Source of the DNA: Linum tenue
Lineage: Eukaryota > Streptophyta > Magnoliopsida > Malpighiales > Linaceae
Assembly: GCA_946122785.1 (NCBI GenBank)
Contig: CAMGYJ010000007.1
Coordinates: 3,240,909-3,304,908 of the forward strand
DNA length: 64,000 nucleotides
Direction: 5' to 3'
Shown here: positions 46,237 to 57,116 of the stretch, in pieces
How positions within the stretch are numbered: the stretch's first letter is position 1
How the letters are laid out: each line of letters begins with the position of its first letter
Notes under the pieces: generated by a model
The model's database searches: none
Seen by the model: only the letters and a program-made list of their open reading frames with translations
Told to the model about the DNA's origin: nothing
Translations under genes and position numbers: made by a program

Positions 46237-49200
46237 CTAACTCTTGAAGACGAAATACGTCGCCGCATAGAGCACAACCACAAACAACGACGCCATAACC
46301 GTCGTCGACGTCGGCAGCCGCAAACTATCCCCTCTCACCATCCCTTTGTAAAACGGGAAGCTGTTCACAACCCCAAACGCACACAAAAACAACTGCACCC
46401 CAATCTCCTCCCACGCCCTCCCTTTCACCCCAACCTCCACCGCCGCACCCTGCACCAACGCCACCAGCGATACGACCGCCGCCATTGTCGGCGGGACGAG
46501 GATGGTCGGGTTGGCGGCGCCGAACTCGAACTCGCCGCGCTCGTAGCAGCGGACGTGTTCGGCGTCGTTGACCTTGCTGGTGAGGCCGAAGGAAGTGGTG
46601 GTCCGGCCCAGGATGGTCTTGAGCCAGAACTCGAAGTGGGCGAAGTTGAAGGAGGAAGTGCACCAGATCATGAACATCCGCTGGGCGTTCCACCATTTGA
46701 TTGGGTTGGAGCCCAGGCAGCAGAACTCGAACATCTCGTAGCCGTAGGCGGCGAGGAAGAGGAACGGGTAGAGCAGGAACCACGGGTCTGCTGAAACCTG
46801 TATGTAACATAGCTCGTTAGTATTTAGCAGTAGTACGAGTAGTGTTACGTTAATACGAAATTTGATAGAGTTGTATTCTTCATCAGAGTATTAGGTTGTT
46901 TTTTTTCTGATTAGGTTATTCAACCATGACGTGATACCATGTTAAATAACTAGTTAATCTCAATAACCAGAGTTGCTGGGAGAATTTTTTTTTTAGCACA
47001 CCTGTTGCATTTAAACGAAATCTGGCTCCTATAATGCTTAGTGTTTGCACATGTCCGGATCCCATGCATGTGTTTAACATAACATATGGGGTTCATCGTG
47101 ATTCTAACAAAAAATCTCTCGATCACAAAAGGGCTGTCATCATACTATGTCAATAACTAGTTGATCTGAATATTTCGTTATTGATAGTGATTCGGTAATG
47201 GATCATATATATCAATTATTAAGACATTCGCTCAAACGAAAGTTCACTTAAAAGGGATTGAACTTTGCACAAACATCATAAAAAAAATGGAATTAGTCAA
47301 TTCTCGTGCTCTGATAGTTAGATTGTGCGTATTAATAAATAAAGAACCAGTTGATCTCAATAACTAACTCGAGTTATTGTAATCGAGGTTCAATAATAGA
47401 TCATATATTCTTATTAACACACCCTCCTGAACGAAAACCAACTCAGACTCGTAGCTTTGCTATCAGAAAGAATGGAATTAGTCAATACTCATGACTCTAT
47501 ATAGTAAAGAATGTATTAGTTTCTGTACCTTTGGGAAGATGGAGACTCCGTGGAGAAGTGCTAACGCAGGGAGGAAAGCGTAGATGGTGAATGGAACTGA
47601 GCTGAGGGGCCACAGTGCCCAGTTCGAGTACGCGCCACCCATGAGGAACCCTAAGTTCTTGATGCCGACGAACAGAGGGCAGTATTTGGAGTAGAGGACC
47701 TCCAGAAAACCAAGCCCCCATCTCTTGATCTGGACCAGAAGACTGACCAGAGTACAAGGCGTTTCCCCCTTGAATGCAGGCCTTTCTGGGTTGCACCACA
47801 CCGTCTTCCAGCCATCCATGTGCATTTGGAAACTGGTCAAGTAGTCCTCAATCAACGACCCGTACCTGAACCCAATCTGCAACAATTTTTGCCACCAACA
47901 CACAAGGTTAAGTCCATCTCCAGTCAAAATAGTGACCAGGGATTGCAAAAAAATCTGTAATCGTGGATATCTGTTCGAATCCGACCTAATCGAGCAGGGT
48001 AAAACTCGAACTCGAAGGAATTTTACTGGGTACGGGTAAAATCCAAATTTGAATATTGCAAGTAATGGATGAGCATGGTTTTCTCCCTATCCAACCCGAA
48101 CCGCCCTGATTATACACATGTCTATGTATTTTGTCTATAAATAATCATTATTTTGCTCTAAACACATTTTATATTTAGCATATAAATATAATATATTCAT
48201 GAAATTGTGGGGGAGTTCTACGGTACCCAGGGTGAAATTCAGGGTACCGCATACCTTGAGTAAAAAAAGCTATCCAGAACTTGAATTAACTGATCTTTCG
48301 GACATGATACTATACTCTAACTTTTAAAGATCAAAATCTAGGTCTTAATTATCTAAATCTTGTACCCCATGATCAATTTAATTAGAAACAATAATTGACG
48401 GTTATGATTCGTCCAAATATAAGCAAAAAAATCAATGCACCATCTTAGGGTTTATAGTTTATGATTTAGATAATTACAATGGGTTCACTTATTAAGGGTT
48501 AGGGTATAGTACCATGCTCAAAAATCCTGCTAATTCGAGGTTTATATAGCGTTTTCATACTCAAGTTATGTGGTACCCCGAATTTCACCCGGTGTACTGT
48601 AAAAGGCACCGAAATTGTGTTGTTTAATTAATTTTCTTCATTCTAGTGAACTATTTGTCATACTTTTCATCTTATGTAATGTGAGAATACAGGTGAATGT
48701 TAATATATTGGTTGGAGTTATAAAGAGAAATTATTATCCATGGATAACCGTGAAGTACCCTAAACCCGAATGGATATATGCATAATTTTGATTTTCTGCC
48801 TATTTCTTATGTGAGTATGAGTTAAACCAAAACTATTTTAGGTAGAGTAATAAATATTCATCGACCCCGACTCGACCAATTCTTATTCCTAGTGACCTTT
48901 AATTGCATTATTATTCTCATTATTACCTTCTGGCCCCATTGGCATTTGGACTGGGCCTCGAAGTGGCAGCCACCGACTTTGTTGATCAAGTCCATAGGAG
49001 GCTGGGAAGTCAACGGCTTTTCGATCACGCGGTCGGGATTCATCTCAGGAACGTCAATAGGCGACAATTCACGTGGGCTCCCGTAAAAACACCGCCTCGC
49101 GAAGAAAACCCCCGTGCCGACGCAGCTCGGCCCATCGAGCCCATCGCCTCCGTGCGGCCCAGCATGCATCCACTTCTTGCACTCGTTGCCGTACAGGTCC

Positions 49201-52200
49201 TGCTTGTTCAGGCCCATGTAGATCTGCGGGAACTGGACGTAGGCCAGCGTGGGCCGGATCGCCGGGTCCAGGAAGTAGCACAGGATCCGCCGGACTGTGA
49301 TCGGGTCGGTGGATATGTAGTCGGAGTCCATCATCAGGATCAGCGGCGAGTTCGTGATCATTGCCGACACTCGTAACTGAGAAGAAACAAAAAAAAAATG
49401 GTTAAACTTTCATTTTACGAAAATAACCCGGGGAAAATTAAGCTGTCCTGCTGAACAGTTTACCAGGGCATTTTGGGCACCGGCTTTGAACTGGTGAGGG
49501 ACGCCCTTTTTCTTCTCTCTGGCGAGGTAGATTAGGTTGGGCAGAGGAGCGCCGGAGGTGTCTTTGTCGTTGTTTTGCATCAGGACCTGTACGATTAAAG
49601 GCTCAAATCAAAACCGAAATAAATTTCCAGATAAGGGCGGTGGCAGAGTTGGTTGCAAGTTGCAATCAAATAATTGGATGGGAATGGACGATGGAGATTC
49701 GGAAACAGTCATTTTCCTGACACATACAGTCAGTGGCGTAGCCAGAAATTTATCTAAGGTAGGTCAAACGTCAAAAAATATATATATAACGTAAGTTTCA
49801 GGATATGTTCACGTTCTGAAAATTTTCTAAAATACATTCATTATGCAAATTATGAAGATGTTAAGATACCACAACGAAAAATCGTTCATGATTCCATAAC
49901 TTATCTTATTCTGAAGTGTTTCTTCACTTTGTTGATTGCACTAAGTGCTCTTTCAACACTTGCAATAACAACTTATAGCAACAACCAACCCTAAGTTTCG
50001 AGCTTTTGTTTATATTAGACACAGTTTACAGAAAATATGAATTAAAAGTTAAACGTAGATCATAAAACATAACTTTTTCGTAAAAATATCTATAATAATA
50101 TGGAGATTTTGTATTCAATCTACATGTAAAATAATTTACTCCACATTTTTTGGGCTAAGGTGGTGCAAATGACCCACCTTGGCCTTGAGTGGCTCCGCCA
50201 CTGCATACAGTGCACGATTTTCCCCCTCCCAGTCCAAGCTAGTGATGGCAATGGGAGAGGCGGGTAAAGACCCATACCCACTTCAGACAGTAAATTAGGT
50301 CGGATAATACTCGTGTGGGTACGAGACGAATCTGAATCGTTCCTTTTTAATATAATTTTAGAAAGATTAAAATGAAAGAAATACATGTGGGTATTGTTGC
50401 AAATCATAATAGAACGAATCGAAAACAGAGCGAGACAAGTCAAAAGCAATACACGTACCCCACCCAGTACTGTTGTAGATCGGATATTATTAGGGGTGGA
50501 CAATCGGTTATCGGTTAGCGATTAACCGACCAGTTATCCGCTAACCGAAAACCCTCCAGCTTCTTTCTTTGCTACTGCTGCCATACCACAAGGTAGTCCA
50601 ATAGCAGCACAACCAACAGATTCTATGGCATTGATTCCTCTAAGCATGCTACCAGTCCTAGCTACTGAGACGGACTGACGAGAACTTGATCGCCTTTCAC
50701 TCGAAGTAAAGCGGGTTTCCTCGGTCAAGAATGAGAGAAGCAGATAACCAAAAATTGGTCGTTGTTCGGAGGGATGGCCGAGATGATTTCGATGTAGGGG
50801 ACAACTCGGTTAACCAAAAACTGAGATAACTGAAGGCTTAAGGCCTCTTTCGGTCGGTCGGGAGGTGTGGGAGGTGATTCAATTTAATCGATAATCGATC
50901 ATTCGGTTTTCGGTTATAACCGAACCGACCGAACTCCACTCCTAGATATTATGCACCCCATCCCCAAACAGAACGAAGCAAATTGAATCGCACACATCAT
51001 ATCACAAAATTGCCATAACCAGTTACAACCAAACCAAAGAAGAGGAGGACCACTCAATAATACTGCAAATTTTGTTTCCATTTTGATGATATCTCCACAT
51101 TTAGACCGTGACTTTTGTCTCGTGACCACATGTCATATAGATTGGTCTACCTAACTATTATGACACGAAAGGACCCAAATTGAAAAGGAGAATGCACATG
51201 GAAATTGGAAAGTGGGGTGCAGCAACAAAAAAATAAATAAACGGACCTGGAGGATGGTGGGATGGTCGTGCTTGGTAGAATCGGGAGTCCATTTACTGAA
51301 GGCCTCGCGCTGGAACTCTTCTGTTATGTATTCTTGTGGTACTTTCCCAATTTCCACCACTCGTTCCGCTCTCGTTTTCATGCTCTCGTACATCGCCTTT
51401 ATTCCACCCACAGGCCACAACCACAAATTTTTACATGGAGCACAAAATTAAAGGCAGGGGAATTCAAAATGTGTACGCAATACAAAAAAATGATTGAGGC
51501 TTGCTGTGTCTAATCAATTAGATGAATGTCGTGTCGCTTCGGGGAGTTCCGATAAAATTAGTTGAATGTCGCTTTTATAATTAACAAATTTTCGGTACTT
51601 GTTATCTCAATTGATCATGCATAGCGTTCATGTGAATTTGTTATACAAATGATTTTTTAGCACGCAGTTGTAGATACCAAGTATGTAAAGTATCATTTGA
51701 ATGACCGAAAAATATGAACAATTTCTCCATTTATACTTTCGTCGTTTACAAATTTCTGGACTTCCTATGCATCCGGAAGTTATTTGTAATCACTATATCC
51801 CGAGTTATGTTGAAATAACTCGTTTTATCCCTCTACTGTTGTCGAATATCACTTGTTGAAATACCACACATGATTGGTTCAGCCAAATGAGACAGTTTTA
51901 CTCGGTAAACAATGAAATAGCACTTAAATAATACATAAATCATTTACGAATTATTTGACTCTTACAAATATCACAAATCAAAATTAATTTAACCAAACGA
52001 CTCCATGTACTATCATAGCTCACGATATACCGTGTTTTTTATAATAATTACTAATCTATATCGATATTGTTTTGTACCATGATCATACAGTGAGTAACAA
52101 ACCAAATTATGTTCTAAAATATAGTTTTCCCCGCCAAGTGGCAGGCTCAAAACAAGTTTTTTATATTTTTTATATTAAGAATGATGCTTTATCTCTTAAA

Positions 52201-52931
52201 AAAAATAGTTCTTTCCCGGCCAAGAGGCTGCCTCGAAGCTAGTTTTCATAATTTTGTGCCTAATTTTTACAATAAGAACGATGCTTCAATTAATGTGGGC
52301 CCCAGGAAAAAATGATTACCTTAATTTTCTGTGTCTCCGGGTCGTCCGCTCGACAAGATCCGAAGAACATCTCAGGGTGCCGATCCAAAACACCGTTCCT
52401 CCGACAAAACGGGAGCCAGTGCGCGGCGAACTTCGCGGCCTCCATAAAGGCAAAAATCGTCAATTGGGACCCACCATCGTCTGACACGTAGACAGAAAGC
52501 TTCTCCGGCGGGTAGTCGTACGCCAAGACGGAGAGCGCGGCGTTGGCCGTCGCTATCGGCGGCTCCTTGAACGGGTCGGCCGTGCAGATGAACACGTCCA
52601 TCGCCGGGAAATCCGCCGGCGGGGACACTTTCTCGACGTTCTCGACGAATTCGCGGCGGATGAGGGGGCGGTAGCGGAAGGACTGGTTGGTGAGCCAGAT
52701 GAGGGCGAAGATGAAGTCGGCGAGGATGAGGAGGAGGGTGGGGACGACGGCGGCGGCGGAGGGGCCGGAGGAGAGGTGGCGGAGGAGGGTGTGGATGTGG
52801 TGGTAGAAGAGGGCGGCGACGGCGGAGAAGTAGATCGGGGCGAACAGGCGGTTGAAGTAGGCGCGGCGGACGACTCTGTAGGTGTTGAGCGGAGGGACGG
52901 CGGCGGCGGAGGCGACGTTGTTTATCGCCAT
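46237..52931 (-). CDS. Cellulose-synthase-like protein, G/M clade, processive or saponin glycosyltransferase
   Basis: This is a family-2 membrane glycosyltransferase of the Csl superfamily. Six coding exons are 52931-52320, 51396-51247, 49586-49464, 49376-48927, 47876-47529 and 46797-46237, all in phase 0, giving 747 residues. Two N-terminal membrane segments lie at about 28-48 and 62-80, and a cluster of about six at the C-terminus. The catalytic set is complete: DDGGS (151-155), DSD (312-314, usually DCD), IED (454-456, usually TED) and QIKRW (494-498). The sequence is nearest CslG/CslM as I recall them. CslM-type enzymes glucuronosylate triterpenoid saponins at the ER; CslG function is less known. 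The DSD and IED variants still keep the acidic residues. Introns 2 and 4 hold several transposons. The clade assignment needs a tree. Confidence 0.88.
47938..48889. mobile_element. hAT-like element filling Csl intron 4, 8-bp TSD
   Basis: The octamer TAGTGACC lies directly on both sides (47930-47937 and 48890-48897). The left end is AGGGATTGCAAAAAAATCTG and the right end is CGACCAATTCTTATTCC. It is 952 bp long and makes up about 91 percent of the 1,050-bp intron. Its terminal repeats are weak. The element at 48210-48610 is nested inside. Confidence 0.78.
48210..48610. mobile_element. Nested Mutator-type MITE in Csl intron 4, 9-bp TSD
   Basis: The left end GGGGAGTTCTACGGTACCCA and the right end GGTGTACTGTAAAAGGCACC are inverted copies over about 50 bp; the shared core is GGGTGAAATTC. 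The 9-bp GAAATTGTG lies on both sides (48201-48209 and 48611-48619). It is 401 bp and non-coding. Confidence 0.88.
49731..50203. mobile_element. hAT MITE in Csl intron 2, 8-bp TSD
   Basis: The left terminus is CAGTGGCGTAGCCAG and the right is TGGCTCCGCCACTG, the classic plant hAT terminus. The octamer CATACAGT lies on both sides (49723-49730 and 50204-50211). It is 473 bp and non-coding. Confidence 0.92.
50491..50944. mobile_element. Second hAT MITE in Csl intron 2, 8-bp TSD
   Basis: The termini are TAGGGGTGGACAATCGGTTA and ACCGAACTCCACTCCTA. The octamer GATATTAT lies on both sides (50483-50490 and 50945-50952). Outer parts are CGGTTA-type repeats. The centre, about 50555-50740, is not repeat-like and holds a 64-codon minus-strand ORF with Gly/Ala-rich composition, possibly a captured fragment. 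Confidence 0.9.
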
Positions 52932-54830
52932 GGTTGTGGGAAAGGGCGGGGACGGAGGAAAGGTTGTGGAAAGTTTGAGCGAATGGGTGGAGTTGTTTGT
53001 TTACTATTTTTTTATTTTATATATAAGAAGAGTAAAGTTCGCTGGTGTGGTGAAACGTGTGGCCACGTGATTGGGTGGGAAATAAATACGTGCGTAAATT
53101 AAATTTTGAAATTGAAGGGTTCTGAAAGCTTATGTTATGTGAGCGTCTCTAATTTGCTGTACAAAATACAAAGAATATGAACTTCTGATCTAGGGGTGGA
53201 GGTTTTATTTCCATGGAGAATTAAGAACTGAAGAATCTATACGAGGAAAGAAATGTTGGCAAATCAGAATACGCGCCCACAAATCATTGGCGCCATGTGT
53301 ATGTGTCTGCGAGAACTGGGAATCGAGTTAGTTAATTAAGATTAAGGCATCCATGAACTGGGGGACAGTAATGATGCCCAACTTCATCATATTGGTAAAT
53401 TGTTGGTCACGTGATAAACAAAGGCTAATGGAAAATAAATGCTTATTATTTTTAATAAATTACATTTTGTTAAGTTATAATTAATTGAAATTTTCTCCTT
53501 CTCACCGGTACGAAATAAAAATAAAAGTTCAATACTAAATCGGGGAAAAAATACTATCATTTCTTAAAAATCAATATCAATCCGGCACGAACCAGTTTCT
53601 TAAACCCGGACCAAAAAATCAAACGAACTAGTTGTGAATGAGCGGTGGTTGTGGTGCTTGTATTAGGAATTATTAAACTTCATCGGATTAATTATATACG
53701 TTAGTGAGTACATGTCCAGTACTTGTGTAATTATACCCGAATGTACTTGTGTAATTATACCCGAATGTAGTCAAAATGTCCAACACGAATAAAATTTGTC
53801 TAGCTAAGCGCGGGGAATAATGGACATTATATAGAGAATTAAGGGAGCGGAAAACAATGATAATATGAGTAGAGCCATGTCCGTGGAGATTGACCAAAGA
53901 AAACATCAAACAACAACGTTGGTAGTAAAATCACCAATAAGGCAATAACTAAAATGGCAGCATCAAAGCATTGTTGGAGATTGGACTTTGCTTGGATGTG
54001 GGTGAGGACGATGGAAAGCATTAAGTGGACGGCCGCCTAATGAATTACGGAGTCGTGAATTGAGCTGTAGTCCAATGTTTTTGTAAGGATTTCTTGTGTT
54101 ATTTTACAATATAAATAGGATTTTCATAAAAAAAAAAACTTTAACAGTAACATAAATATCTCGTTTTATATATGTATCAGAATATGCAAAATTTAGATTG
54201 TATAGTGTTTTCCCGGCGAGAAAAATAAAGGAAAGAGAATTGGATTTTTGCACCTTTGACTTCCAAACAAACGATCAAACAACACAGTTCACACCTCTTT
54301 GAACAAAGTTCAAACAAGGGTGTTCAATGTTTAGATGAACTACGAGGCAAATCTACATTAAATTAGCCCTACTCCTATGGAGGTTCAGTGAGAGCTCCGA
54401 AACTACAACTATGGCTATGACTACATTTGCAGAGGAAAAGGTAAAGATAAAAGGATAAAATTTGACAATAGGTTGTCTGGTGTGATTTTGGCGAACCTTT
54501 TCTCCGTCATCTTCACCTCCTATTTATAGCCACCAGAAGTAACTGCCTCAAGAAACTGCTCTGCTGACGTGGAGTGGCGGTTACCCTCTCAATTGCTTCG
54601 ACGGTTACCCTGACGTTGGATGTGCCACCTTCTTCAGTCCTGATCCCCTCCTCTTGAGATCTCACTCCCTGCTCTTGGTATCTCCTCCATAGCTTCGCTT
54701 ATCTATACAGCAAAAATGGCTAAGGCATGGCAGAATACCATGTGCAACATATGGGTGGGTATTTGAATCACGTGAATTAAAAATGGCAAAAATACTTCAC
54801 CGTTAGGAGAGTAAAGAGACCATGTGCCCA
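52932..54830. other. Csl upstream region and intergenic interval
   Basis: I see no gene. A perfect 24-bp tandem duplication (unit TACTTGTGTAATTATACCCG plus AATG) is at 53720-53767. Between about 54200 and 54720 is sequence that resembles a minus-strand LTR or promoter (CCTATTTATAGCC at 54529), but I could not define ends. Confidence 0.45.
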
Positions 54831-54831
54831 C

Positions 54832-55470
54832 ATGACCCCCTTGCCCCCCTTTGCCATATCATGGGGCGTGTGTTGTGACTCCCTCCCCATACCATTGAGG
54901 GCATCATCATTCTCCATACTTAGCCATATTTCACTCAATGAAATTGTACCCCATAGGTTTCATACGGATCACTCTCACCACTCTATCATCCTTACGGGAG
55001 CCAGCATTGGTGACCCCTACCCCCTGATCATACCATGGGGGTGGTATGTTGGTGGTCCCCATATCACCTCATGGGGGTGCTCCTCGCCACCCACATCATC
55101 TTCCATACTTAACCACATTTTACATCTTCTCATCTCACCAGGGCTATGGGGGAGGTGGTATGGTACCCACCCCCCTCGGTACCCCTCTTGAGGGTGGCGA
55201 CATGATGGTCACCCCCCTCGGCATGTCTTGGGGGTGGTGGCATGGTCCCCACTCCCCTTACCACCTCATGGGGGGTGGTATGATGGTGGTCACCCCCCTT
55301 GGTACCTCCTGGGGGTGGCTACCATACTCCTTGCCTTAGCCAAATTCGGCCATCACCCCCCTCACCATGTCATGGGGTGGCGGTATGATGTCCACTCCTT
55401 TGCCACGTCCTGGGGGTGGTGGTATGATGTCCACCCCCCTCTGCGTGTCATGGGGGTGGCTCCCATACTT
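54832..55470. repeat. Degenerate GC-rich minisatellite
   Basis: About ten imperfect units of roughly 55-65 bp are built from CATGGGGGTGGTATGATG and CACCCCCCTTGGTACC motifs. The unit is partly self-complementary, because CCCCC and GGGGG blocks alternate. Long ORFs on both strands (up to about 119 codons) follow from the repeat and are not genes. Confidence 0.8.
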
Positions 55471-57116
55471 AGTCAAATTTGGGGATGCATGGCGCGCGTG
55501 GTGGCACAGAGTAATGGGCCCAAAAACCCAATCCTCATGGCCCACTCAACTGATTTAAACTGATATGATTAAGTTGGCCTTATAAAGCCATTTAATTTCT
55601 TGTTTTTAACCGATGTGGTACAAGGTTAATTTTTATGGGTAAACATATAGCCACTAGCCCTATGAAAAATTCTAAACATGTACCACCTTCAAGGTTGTCA
55701 AACCAATTTAAAACATCCCGCCAATTTTGAAAGTGGTATGATCCAACGTGGTACAATCGGATTATATGCCGGTTTGAACAAACAAGTGAAGAAAGTGGTA
55801 AACCATTTAAACCAAATGTATTGTGCATATTTAAGATAATCCCCATATAATCAACATTATATTTAATACTGCATTAAAAACAAATGACATATTTAAATGC
55901 AACATTTAACATTATGTGTTATACTTGAATTTATAAAAAAATAACTTAAATGATCATATTTAAGTCCACAAAATCCCTTCTTTTGTTAGTTAGGGGTTGT
56001 TTGATTTTAGTGATAGTTAAATTGATGCTTGCATAATAATATACATGTATACATGAAAATTAATGTATTGTAGTTTACATCGTTTGGTTTATGTGATAGT
56101 TCTTGAAGTATTTAACTAAGTTATATTACTTTTTGGGTGAAATATCACTTTTATCCTTTGTTTTTAATATGAAAAAGCAACGTATATAAAAAGGTAGGGA
56201 CATAGTTGGAACAAAAATATCATCGACAATCTCAACAATCTCATCCAAAACTTGAGATTTAACTATCACTCATTTTGAGTGATAGTTTATGTCACATCAA
56301 GAAAATAATGCATGTATTATTTGTATAGAAAATTCAAAAAAAGAGGTATTGTAACCATCACAAAAACCAAACGTTAATTTTAGCAAAACAACGACATTTT
56401 GTTTAGAGGCCAAAATTAATCTTTTGAGTCGGACCATTGATCTTTTCAATGTTAACAGTTTTTATCGATTTTGACCACCATTTCATACATGTGATCTTCC
56501 GATCGGTTTTTGTCCAATATCGGTTGAACCTGATTGTCCGACCAGCATACCAGTGATTTGAGGATCATGATTCATGACACTTGAGCCAGGCTAGGAAGTC
56601 GTATAGGGGCGTGCAAAGGTTTTGGTTCGGTCCAAACCCGACCAAACTCATGAGAACCACAATCAATTAGTGAAAGACAAGGACTGAACCAAGGATCGGA
56701 CCATTATTGTGTTTGGTTCATTTGGTATGGTTCAGTCTAGTCCAAATATCAATTCGGTCCATCATTTCTACAGTAATTGTAAAATTCATGTGGACCAAAA
56801 CCAGACCACATTATACTCGGTTCGATGGGACCGGACCATTGCACACCCTAGGCCTACTTGCCCTTATAGTTGGCGCGAACCCGAACGTTTGGGCCTTTTC
56901 ATGAGCCCAATGCAAGAGATCCCGTTGCTCTGTTCCAGACATGCTCGTTGGCACTTTAACAGTTTTTCTGGGCCCATTCAGAGTGTCTACCCTATACACC
57001 GACAAATCCCAGGCCAGGATTTTCCTTCCTCGGCTACTCGGCTGCGTTCAACTTGCCAGTTTCACTCTTACAATTTCAGCTGCTGCTGCGTTTCTTCTTC
57101 TTCTGCTGCTGTGGCC
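55471..57116. other. Intergenic region upstream of ABCF3
   Basis: A hAT-type left end (CAAGGTTGTCAAACC) lies near 55692, with no right end found. At 56604-56850 is a small element with ends TAGGGGCGTGCAAAGG and CATTGCACACCCTA but no clean target-site duplication; it lies within 270 bp of the ABCF3 start. The ABCF3 leader begins near 57000. No gene is seen. Confidence 0.5.

Noticed and set aside
54832..55563. Overlapping ORFs of 97-119 codons
   Set aside because: They come from a GC-rich minisatellite with a repeat unit that happens to lack stops; no domain and no start context.
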